9,554 bases of DNA, from the NCBI GenBank assembly GCA_030613665.1, contig JAUWLN010000064.1:1-9554 (forward strand), in the 5' to 3' direction. Made by a program: the position numbers and the translations under genes. Under the pieces are notes generated by a model, which did no database searches, had not been told where the DNA came from, and was given only the letters and a program-made list of their open reading frames with translations. This DNA is from Dehalococcoidia bacterium. GTDB lineage: Bacteria > Chloroflexota > Dehalococcoidia > Dehalococcoidales > RBG-16-60-22. Shown here piece after piece: positions 1 to 5,304 of the stretch (positions are counted from its first letter, which is position 1; the number at the start of each line of letters is the position of its first letter).

Positions 1-42
1 TCGAGAGCGGATAGTGGAACGGGTAATCCCACCACACTGTAA
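1..42 (+). CDS. Possible 3' end of an unidentified upstream gene
   Basis: Frame 1 is open from the window edge to a TAA at 40-42 and would give a C-terminal tail reading SRADSGTGNPTTL. The TAA sits directly against the AAGAGG that would serve the next start at 54, which is the usual operon arrangement, and this is why I prefer this frame. Frame 2 is also open until a TGA at 65-67, so the choice is not secure. Thirteen residues are too few to recognise a family. Confidence 0.25.
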   Translation, partial: SRADSGTGNPTTL

Positions 43-53
43 AGAGGATGGCA

Positions 54-158
54 ATGAGACTGGCTGACAAGGTTGCCCTGATAACCGGAGGTAGTCGCGG
101 TACAGGGCGAACCATTGCCCTGTCCTTCGCCGGCGGAGGTAAACATGCCGAAGATTGA
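54..158 (+). pseudogene. Truncated N-terminus of a short-chain dehydrogenase/reductase (FabG-like)
   Basis: The ATG at 54 lies 6 nt after AAGAGG (42-47) and opens a 34-codon frame beginning MRLADKVALITGGSRGTG. This is the first beta strand and glycine-rich dinucleotide-binding loop (TGxxxGxG, residues about 11-18) of a classical short-chain dehydrogenase such as 3-oxoacyl-ACP reductase, followed by RTIALSFA of the first helix. A full protein would run about 250 residues. Here homology stops near codon 26, the frame then reads through the ribosome binding site and start of the DUF3795 gene, and it ends at TGA 156-158. The cofactor loop carries GTG where GIG is usual. I infer a deletion remnant with no activity. 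A misassembled junction is the alternative. An in-frame ATG at 48 is too close to the Shine-Dalgarno to be the start. Confidence 0.6.
135..139 (+). promoter_or_regulatory. Ribosome binding site deciding the DUF3795 start
   Basis: GGAGG ends 5 nt before ATG 145. It favours this start over the in-frame TTG at 115. It also marks where the dehydrogenase remnant has been joined to the DUF3795 leader. Confidence 0.7.
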
Positions 159-582
159 CACTCAGTTGATTGCTCCCTGCGGTATGAACTGCGCCATATG
201 CAGCGGCTATCTGGCTTACAAAAATCAGCCTCGATTTAAAGGGGTTATGGCACATTGCCGGGGCTGCCGACCCAGAAACAAGCTGTGCGCCTTTGTAAAA
301 AAACGCTGTGCCGATAATTTGAAGCTATTACATGGCGAGGTGAATTTCTGTTTCGAGTGCGATTGTTTTCCCTGTGAAGCTCTGAAGCGACTTGACGCCA
401 AATACAGGCGTGATTTTGGCATGAGCATGATTGATAATCTGGTGGAAATCCGGGAAAACGGCCTCGAAAAGTTTTTAGAAAAGCAGCATCATAAGTATGC
501 CTGCCAGCGATGCGGTGAATTAATATCAGTCCACAGTAAAAAATGTTTCAACTGTGATGAGATAAAAAGCTGGAAGGGTTAG
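145..582 (+). CDS. DUF3795 cysteine-rich putative metal-binding protein
   Basis: This 145-residue protein belongs by pattern to the DUF3795 family (function unknown, presumed metal-binding). Fifteen of its residues are cysteine. The N-terminal block APCGMNCAICSGY (residues 10-22) carries C12, C16 and C19. It is followed by C38/C41, C48, C55, and the block FCFECDCFPCEAL (68-80) with C69, C72, C74 and C77. A separate C-terminal zinc-ribbon-like module has C120-x2-C123 and C134-x2-C137. The start is ATG 145, with GGAGG at 135-139. A TTG at 115 in the same frame has no ribosome binding site and lies inside the dehydrogenase remnant. There is no signal peptide or membrane segment, so it is probably cytoplasmic. 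Stop is TAG. The gene converges on the tRNA gene with only 13 nt between them. The family call is firm; no biochemical role can be given. Confidence 0.85.
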   Translation: MPKIDTQLIAPCGMNCAICSGYLAYKNQPRFKGVMAHCRGCRPRNKLCAFVKKRCADNLKLLHGEVNFCFECDCFPCEALKRLDAKYRRDFGMSMIDNLVEIRENGLEKFLEKQHHKYACQRCGELISVHSKKCFNCDEIKSWKG

Positions 583-595
583 CAAGATTGAAATC

Positions 596-671
596 TGGAG
601 CGGGAGACGGGATTCGAACCCGCGACAACCTGCTTGGAAGGCAGGGACTCTACCAGCTGAGTTACTCCCGC
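596..671 (-). tRNA. tRNA-Gly (anticodon TCC)
   Basis: The minus strand folds into a complete 76-nt cloverleaf. The acceptor stem is GCGGGAG/CTCCCGC (671-665 with 606-600). The D arm is ACTC/GAGT around AGCTGGTA, the anticodon stem CCTGC/GCAGG encloses the loop CTTCCAA, and the T arm GCGGG/CCCGT encloses TTCGAAT with one G-U pair. The anticodon TCC (638-636) reads GGA and probably GGG glycine codons. Position 73 is T, as is usual for bacterial glycine tRNAs, and the 3' CCA is encoded (598-596). No intron or degenerate pairing is seen, so it should be functional. It stands alone, without neighbouring tRNAs, transcribed away from the enolase-family gene. Confidence 0.97.
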
Positions 672-681
672 TTGTCGGTCA

Positions 682-696
682 GATTATACTATAATC
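682..696. repeat. Perfect 15-bp palindrome with a -10 box on each strand
   Basis: GATTATA-C-TATAATC is a perfect inverted repeat with 7-bp arms and one central base. Each arm contains TATAAT in the outward direction: 690-695 facing the enolase-family gene and 688-683 facing the tRNA. The plus-strand box has no recognisable -35, because that position falls inside the tRNA acceptor stem. The minus-strand box has a fair one. The arrangement suggests a symmetric divergent promoter; a repressor operator is the alternative. Confidence 0.6.
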
Positions 697-712
697 GGTG
701 AGTAAGCGTCTA
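683..712 (-). promoter_or_regulatory. Predicted promoter of tRNA-Gly
   Basis: On the minus strand a perfect TATAAT (688-683) lies 11 nt upstream of the tRNA 5' end. TAGACG (712-707), a 4/6 match to the -35 consensus, stands 18 bp further up. Transcription would begin about 5 nt before the mature tRNA. The -10 box forms one half of a palindrome shared with the opposite strand. Confidence 0.5.
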
Positions 713-713
713 T

Positions 714-720
714 AAGGAGG
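714..720 (+). promoter_or_regulatory. Ribosome binding site of the enolase-family gene
   Basis: AAGGAGG, a near-complete anti-Shine-Dalgarno match, ends 5 nt before ATG 726 and fixes that start. Confidence 0.7.
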
Positions 721-725
721 AAACG

Positions 726-1832
726 ATGAGAATTACCGATGTATCCCTGACCATGGTTGCCTGGGAAGTGCCGAAGGGCAGTTACCCTGGGCAGGCGGTT
801 GGTTTCGGTGGGGACAAAGAGCTTGCCGTGGTAACCGTCAGTACTGACGAAGGTGTAGAGGGCTACTCTTTCCTGGGTACGGCGATGCGGAGCGCTGTTG
901 ACAATGCCGGTCCGCTGCTCAGCTATCTGAAGCCGGTTCTCATCGGCCAGAACCCGCTTGATATTGGCCGACTGTGGCATGGTTTATGGCGCTGCAATCG
1001 GTTTGCCTCTCTGGCGGCTATTGGTGCGCTGGACGTTGCCCTCTGGGATATAGCGGGCAAGGTGGCCAACCTGCCGATACACAGACTGCTTGGCACCTGC
1101 CGCGAGAGCGCACCGGCATATCCCAGCTCCGCTTTTATGCCTGCGTCACAGGATTACGCCGAAGAGGCCCAGTATTACAAATCCCAGGGGTGGAAGGCCT
1201 ATAAAATCCACCCTCACGCTAAGCCTGATGAGGATATTGAAATCAGCCGGGCGGTCCGCAAAGCCGTCGGCGATGATATGGTGCTCATGCTCGACTCGTG
1301 CTGGTCTTATGGTTATGAGGATGCCGTGCGTGTGGGTCGTGCCATTGAGGAACTGGGTTACTACTGGTACGAAGACCCGTGTCCTGAGGACGATATTTAC
1401 AATTACGTCAAACTGAGACAGAAGCTCGATATCCCCATCCTGGCCACGGAATACACGCCCGGCGGCCTTTATGGACTCGCCCAGTTCATCACTCAGGGCG
1501 CTACCGATATGCTGCGTGGTGATGTGGCGGTGAAGGGCGGCATAACCGCTCTGATTAAAATCTGCCACCTGGCCGAAGCTTTCCGTATGAAATGTGAGAT
1601 TCATCACGGCGGCAATTCACTGAACAACGTGGCGAACCTCCACGTAACCATGGCCGTCGAAAACTGCGAGTATTTCGAGGTGCTGCTGCCGGCGGCCGCT
1701 CAGAAATACGGGCTCGTGAATGATATTGAAGTTGACCGCCAGGGTCTGGTCCATGCTCCGGAAAAACCGGGGCTCGGCTATGAGATAGACTGGGAGCTGG
1801 TGAAAAATAAAAAGACCAGAGTACTGAAGTAG
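726..1832 (+). CDS. Enolase-superfamily protein, mandelate racemase/muconate lactonizing type
   Basis: The 368-residue protein has the two-domain layout of the mandelate racemase branch: an N-terminal capping domain (about 1-125) and a beta/alpha barrel (about 130-350). Known members abstract a proton alpha to a carboxylate and act as sugar-acid dehydratases, racemases or lactonizing enzymes. The expected three metal ligands are D190 (MLDSCW), E216 (YWYEDP) and E242 (ATEYTPGG). The lysine base position is K160, within KAYKIH, where the usual KxK reads K-I-H (H162). The opposite-face His-Asp dyad is represented by D266 (RGDVAVKGG) and H293 or H294 (EIHHGG). All key residues are present, so it should be catalytic, but the substrate cannot be read from sequence. 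The ATG at 726 follows AAGGAGG (714-720) by 5 nt. Stop is TAG. It is not glycolytic enolase, despite the gpmA neighbour. Confidence 0.88.
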   Translation: MRITDVSLTMVAWEVPKGSYPGQAVGFGGDKELAVVTVSTDEGVEGYSFLGTAMRSAVDNAGPLLSYLKPVLIGQNPLDIGRLWHGLWRCNRFASLAAIGALDVALWDIAGKVANLPIHRLLGTCRESAPAYPSSAFMPASQDYAEEAQYYKSQGWKAYKIHPHAKPDEDIEISRAVRKAVGDDMVLMLDSCWSYGYEDAVRVGRAIEELGYYWYEDPCPEDDIYNYVKLRQKLDIPILATEYTPGGLYGLAQFITQGATDMLRGDVAVKGGITALIKICHLAEAFRMKCEIHHGGNSLNNVANLHVTMAVENCEYFEVLLPAAAQKYGLVNDIEVDRQGLVHAPEKPGLGYEIDWELVKNKKTRVLK

Positions 1833-1865
1833 CCGGCCGAGGAAAATAGTCTGAAGTCCGGTGTA

Positions 1866-1874
1866 TGATACAAT
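1866..1874 (+). promoter_or_regulatory. Predicted extended -10 promoter of gpmA
   Basis: TGATACAAT is an extended -10 element (TGn plus TACAAT, 5/6 match) placed so that transcription would start near 1881, about 23 nt before the gpmA start. No convincing -35 lies 16-18 bp upstream, which is tolerable for extended -10 promoters. It suggests that gpmA can be transcribed separately from the gene ending at 1832. Confidence 0.4.
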
Positions 1875-1903
1875 AAAGAGACGTTTTTCAGGAGGTATCC
1901 AGC

Positions 1904-2653
1904 ATGATTAAACTCGTGCTCCTGCGACACGGCGAGAGCACCTGGAACAGGGAAAACCGGTTCACCGGCTGGACGGACGTTGACCTTTCCCCAAAGGGGG
2001 TCGAAGAAGCCAGGAAAGCCGGCCAGGTCCTCAAGGAAAAGGGCTATATTTTCGATATTGCCTATACCTCGGTGCTGAAACGGGCTATACGCACGCTGTG
2101 GCTTGTCCTTGACGAGATGGACCTGATGTGGATACCGGTATATCGCTCCTGGAGGCTGAACGAAAGACATTACGGCGCGCTGCAGGGTCTTAACAAGGCG
2201 GAAACGGCGGCAAAATACGGGGAAGCACAAGTCCTGACGTGGCGGAGAAGTTACGACATCAGGCCACCGGGCCTGGAGAAAACGGACGAGCGCTACCCTG
2301 GAGACGACCCCATCTATACAGGGCTGGATAGAAAAGATATTCCTCTTACTGAGTGTTTGAAGGACACGGTTGAACGGTTTCTCCCCTACTGGCATGAAGT
2401 GCTGGCGCCGACTATAAAGTCCGGGAAGAGAGTAATCATATCGGCCCACGGCAATAGCCTGCGGGCGCTGGTCAAATATCTTGATGATGTCAATAACGAT
2501 GATATCGTCAGGCTGAATATTCCCACCGGCATTCCCCTCGTCTATGAACTGGACGGAGAATTAAAGCCCACTAAGAGCTACTACCTCGGTGATCCTGAGG
2601 AAGTGGCGAAGGCTATGGATGCGGTAGCCAGGCAGGGCAAAGCAAAAACCTGA
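1904..2653 (+). CDS. gpmA: 2,3-bisphosphoglycerate-dependent phosphoglycerate mutase
   Basis: This 249-residue cytoplasmic enzyme interconverts 3- and 2-phosphoglycerate in lower glycolysis and gluconeogenesis. It matches the histidine phosphatase superfamily dPGM family along its whole length. The phosphohistidine motif LLRHGESTWN contains R8 and H9, followed by NRFTGWTDVDLS (residues 18-29). R61 and the acid/base E87 (LNERHYGALQG) are in place, and the second catalytic histidine is H182 in SAHGNSLRALV. The length and the GLNKAE segment separate it from shorter cofactor-independent-like or broad-specificity phosphatases of the same fold. The ATG at 1904 is preceded by AGGAGGT (1890-1896). 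Stop is TGA. It converges on pyruvate kinase, two steps further along the same pathway, with a 24-bp gap. Confidence 0.96.
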   Translation: MIKLVLLRHGESTWNRENRFTGWTDVDLSPKGVEEARKAGQVLKEKGYIFDIAYTSVLKRAIRTLWLVLDEMDLMWIPVYRSWRLNERHYGALQGLNKAETAAKYGEAQVLTWRRSYDIRPPGLEKTDERYPGDDPIYTGLDRKDIPLTECLKDTVERFLPYWHEVLAPTIKSGKRVIISAHGNSLRALVKYLDDVNNDDIVRLNIPTGIPLVYELDGELKPTKSYYLGDPEEVAKAMDAVARQGKAKT

Positions 2654-2684
2654 ACGTCACAAAGCAGAGATAAGACCTCAGGTT
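2647..2684. terminator. Convergent hairpin between gpmA and pyk, probable bidirectional terminator
   Basis: AACCTGA (2647-2653) and TCAGGTT (2678-2684) form a perfect 7-bp stem, extended inside by GTC/GAC (2656-2658 with 2674-2676) across a small bulge, leaving a 15-nt loop. On the plus strand the stem is followed by ATTTT, and on the minus strand its last pairs run into TTTTTGCT. Each arm contains the TGA stop codon of one of the two genes. The stem is modest in GC and the loop is longer than typical, so termination strength is uncertain. Confidence 0.5.
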
Positions 2685-4114
2685 ATTTTCTCCACCTTGA
2701 GCAGGTTTGTAGACCCGGCTACGCCAAGGGGTATTCCCCCCGTGATAACAATCAAATCGCCGGGTCGGGCTATCTTCATTTCTCTGGCCAGCCGTACGCC
2801 GGTGGCAAAAAGCGCATCTATGGACTTCTGCTCCGGTATCTGTACGGGGTGAACGCCCCAGCGCAGCAGCAGTCGGCGGCACACATTGCCGTCAGGGGTA
2901 ATAGCCAGGATAGGTACGCGGGGGCGATATTTGGAGACCCTTCCCGCGGTGCTGCCCGACCGGGTAAAAGCCACGATGGCTTTTGCTTCCAGACTGTCGG
3001 CGGTGTGACAGGCGCTGTAGCTTATCAGTTCATCGGTCTTGTGTTCCAGATATCGACCTCTTTCCGCCAGTATCTGGTCGTAGGGCAGTTTGGTTTCCGC
3101 CTCCCGAGCTATCTTTGCCATCATGGTTACGGCTTGCACCGGATATCGGCCGATGGAAGTCTCTGCGGAGAGCATGGTGGCGTCAGCGCCGTCGAATATA
3201 GCGTTGGCGATATCGGTCACTTCGGCTCGCGTGGGGCGGGCAGCATTTATCATTGACTCCAGCATCTGCGTGGCGATGATAACCGGCTTGCCGGCGTGGT
3301 TACATTTATGAACAATTTCCTTTTGCACTATCGGCACCCGCTCCAGCGGTATATCCACACCCAGGTCGCCGCGTGCCACCATGACGCCGTCGCCGATGGC
3401 CAGTATGCTGTCGAACTTACTGACGGCGTCGCCTCGTTCTATCTTGGTGATAAGCGGTATGCTGGCATTGCTCTTTCGCAATAAATCCCTGACCGCTTTC
3501 ACGTCGTCGGCGCTGCTGACAAAGGAAAGGGCGATAAATTCTGGCTGCTTGTCGATAGCAAAGAGGAGGTTTTCCTTCAGTAAGTTGGTAAGGAACGGTC
3601 CCGAAATACGCATGCCCGGAACCACTACCCCTCTACCTTCGGTAAGCGCTCCGCCAGCAATGACTCGGCAATGGACTTCGGTGCCATCTGTTTTCAGCAC
3701 TCTGAGCTGCATGGCGCCGTCATCAAGGAGCACCAGGTCTCCCGCTTTCACATCCCGTGGGAGGTTGGGCAGATTGACCGGTATGAGCCTGGCATTCCCT
3801 ATCACCTGCCTGGTAGTCAACGCCACCTTCGACCGGTTTTTAAGCAAGGCCTGGCCACCTCTCATTTTGCCGGTCCGGTATTTAGGCCCCGGCAAATCCA
3901 TAAGAATGGCGACATTTATGTCAAGTCGATGGCTCACCCTCCTAATTGTCCGGATATACCGACTGTGCTCACGATATGTACCGTGCGAAAGGTTCAGTCG
4001 TGCAATGTTCATACCGGCAAGAATAAGGCGCTCAATCGCCACCGCGGAACAGGTTGCCGGCCCGATGGTGCAGATTATTTTAGTACGTCTTTTGGGTAAT
4101 AACCTTTGTTTCAT
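2678..4114 (-). CDS. pyk: Pyruvate kinase
   Basis: This 478-residue enzyme transfers phosphate from phosphoenolpyruvate to ADP, the last ATP-yielding step of glycolysis. The barrel starts with RRTKIICTIGPA (9-20) and RLNLSHG (39-45). The inserted B domain spans about residues 75-170. The catalytic lysine K224 lies in LITKIERGDAV, the metal ligand region is DGVMVARGDLGV (242-253), and ATQMLESM (281-288) precedes ARPTRAEVTDIANAI. The regulatory C domain covers about 345-478, and there is no extra C-terminal PEP-utiliser domain. Residue K78 in DLPGPKYRTG occupies the site that is Glu in potassium-dependent enzymes. The start ATG 4114 directly follows the TAA of the glucokinase gene (4117-4115). 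Its Shine-Dalgarno AGGAAG (4125-4120) lies inside that gene, so translation is probably coupled. Stop is TGA. Confidence 0.96.
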   Translation of the reverse strand: MKQRLLPKRRTKIICTIGPATCSAVAIERLILAGMNIARLNLSHGTYREHSRYIRTIRRVSHRLDINVAILMDLPGPKYRTGKMRGGQALLKNRSKVALTTRQVIGNARLIPVNLPNLPRDVKAGDLVLLDDGAMQLRVLKTDGTEVHCRVIAGGALTEGRGVVVPGMRISGPFLTNLLKENLLFAIDKQPEFIALSFVSSADDVKAVRDLLRKSNASIPLITKIERGDAVSKFDSILAIGDGVMVARGDLGVDIPLERVPIVQKEIVHKCNHAGKPVIIATQMLESMINAARPTRAEVTDIANAIFDGADATMLSAETSIGRYPVQAVTMMAKIAREAETKLPYDQILAERGRYLEHKTDELISYSACHTADSLEAKAIVAFTRSGSTAGRVSKYRPRVPILAITPDGNVCRRLLLRWGVHPVQIPEQKSIDALFATGVRLAREMKIARPGDLIVITGGIPLGVAGSTNLLKVEKIT

Positions 4115-5101
4115 TTATACTTCCTTTGATTTCTTCATTTCACGAAAGGCATAGGCGGCGGCACCGATAACGCCCGAATTTTTACCCAGCTCAGCGCGGG
4201 CAAAGCGCACTGATTTGAAAGCTGCCTTGTATGCCCTCTCCCCAGCCACTTTGTATGCCGGCTTCAGCAGCCTGTCGCCGATACTGGATAAACCGCCACC
4301 GATGACGATAAGCTCGGGATTAAAAATATTTATGAGGTTGGCCAGACCAACGCCGACATAATAACCGGTCTGAGCGATGAGTTTTTCCGCCAGGGCATCT
4401 CCCTGCCGGGCAGCGTTATGCACGGTTTCGGCACTCACTTTATTAATGTCGCCATTGGAATATTCCAGAATTGATGTTTTAGCCCCGTCGGCGATTCGCT
4501 GGCGGGCTTCTCTTGCCAGCGCCGTGCCGGAAGCCAGCGTTTCCCAGCAGCCGGTATTGCCGCAGTTGCACTTCGGGCCGTTGGTGTCAATGGTCATATG
4601 TCCGATTTCCCCGGCAGTGCCCAGGGAACCGGCATATATCTCGCCATCAATCACAATACCCCCGCCGATGCCGGTGCTGAGGGTGATATATATGAAATTG
4701 CGGGCCCCTTTTGCCGCCCCGTAGCATAATTCGCCGAGCGCCGCCGCATTGGCATCATTGATTAGCATGGTTTCCACGCCCGTTTTTTCCCTGATGATAT
4801 CTCTCAATGGGACATCCTTCCATCCGGGTAAATGCGGCGAAGTAAAAACGACACCTGTTTTAGGGTTGGAAAGGCCGGGAGCACCGAGACAAATAGCCTC
4901 GAGCTCAGCGGTGGTCATGCCAGCCTGGTTGAGAGCTCTCTGGGTGGATTCCAGAATGGCCTGGATAACTGCTTCAGGGCCTTTAACTGCGGGCGTGATG
5001 CTTTGATCGCGTGACAGCATATCGCCTTTGCTATTGACCACCGCAGTCAGTATTTTGCTGCCGCCCAGGTCAACGCTGAGCACCAGTGGATCTTCGGACA
5101 T
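4115..5101 (-). CDS. ROK-family glucokinase
   Basis: This 328-residue kinase most likely makes glucose-6-phosphate from glucose and ATP. The phosphate-binding motif is VDLGGSK (10-16). The catalytic aspartate D116 lies in INDANAAALGE, and the second phosphate loop is TLSTGIGGGIV (140-150). The sugar-contact motif EIGH (165-168) and the ROK zinc motif CNCGNTGCWE (C178, C180, C185 with H168) are intact, followed by TLASGTAL, which is typical of bacterial glucokinases. There is no N-terminal helix-turn-helix, so it is a kinase and not a ROK repressor. The ATG at 5101 follows AGAGG (5113-5109) with a 7-nt gap. Stop TAA abuts the pyk start. The operon places sugar entry beside the final glycolytic step. 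Other hexoses such as N-acetylmannosamine are possible substrates, but the motifs and context favour glucose. Confidence 0.9.
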   Translation of the reverse strand: MSEDPLVLSVDLGGSKILTAVVNSKGDMLSRDQSITPAVKGPEAVIQAILESTQRALNQAGMTTAELEAICLGAPGLSNPKTGVVFTSPHLPGWKDVPLRDIIREKTGVETMLINDANAAALGELCYGAAKGARNFIYITLSTGIGGGIVIDGEIYAGSLGTAGEIGHMTIDTNGPKCNCGNTGCWETLASGTALAREARQRIADGAKTSILEYSNGDINKVSAETVHNAARQGDALAEKLIAQTGYYVGVGLANLINIFNPELIVIGGGLSSIGDRLLKPAYKVAGERAYKAAFKSVRFARAELGKNSGVIGAAAYAFREMKKSKEV

Positions 5102-5304
5102 TGGTTTTCCTCTGCTCCTTTTTTACTTCGGCGATATAAACGACCGCCGCTATCTTTATTCTTTTAATTTTCAGTCATAACGTGAATTATGTCAATCTTG
5201 GCCAGGAAGGCATTAAAATTTAAAGATTTCAGTAAACTTATCGTTGTAATATTGGTCGGATTATGCTATTAATAATTGACTAAAGCCGCTGATGGAGGAG
5301 TTCC
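5102..5304. other. AT-rich divergent intergenic region between glucokinase and trehalose genes
   Basis: This 203-bp stretch separates two divergent operons and must hold both promoters. The glucokinase side has a consensus -35 (listed separately). The trehalose side is less clear: TTGTAA (5244-5249) and TATTAA (5267-5272) with a 17-bp spacer are each 4/6 matches. An inverted repeat CATAA-n6-TTATG (5176-5191) lies inside the glucokinase promoter spacer and could be an operator half-site pair. I see no RNA gene and no reading frame with coding character. Confidence 0.5.
5167..5195 (-). promoter_or_regulatory. Predicted promoter of the glucokinase-pyk operon
   Basis: A perfect -35 TTGACA (5195-5190) stands 17 bp before GAAAAT (5172-5167), a 4/6 match to the -10 consensus. 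Transcription would start near 5160 and leave a leader of about 58 nt. The inverted repeat at 5176-5191 overlaps the -35 and spacer, a position suited to a repressor. Confidence 0.45.

Noticed and set aside
585..596. Small inverted repeat AGATT/AATCT between DUF3795 and the tRNA as a terminator
   Set aside because: The arms are 4-5 bp with almost no loop, overlap the tRNA CCA end and have no following T run.
726..1832. Reading the enolase-superfamily gene next to gpmA and pyk as glycolytic enolase
   Set aside because: The motifs (KAYKIH, MLDSCW, YWYEDP, EIHHGG) and 368-residue length are of the mandelate racemase branch. The glycolytic enolase signature is absent.
1778..2449. Minus-strand frame of 223 codons opposite gpmA
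   Set aside because: It is an antisense shadow of a gene with all catalytic residues present.
3381..4154. Plus-strand frame of 257 codons opposite pyruvate kinase
   Set aside because: It is antisense to a complete pyruvate kinase, is rich in Ser, Arg and Pro as antisense frames often are, and matches no family.
5276..5281. TTGACT as a -35 box for the trehalose gene
   Set aside because: A -10 box at proper spacing would fall on the ribosome binding site and start codon (about 5299-5304), and no such sequence is there.
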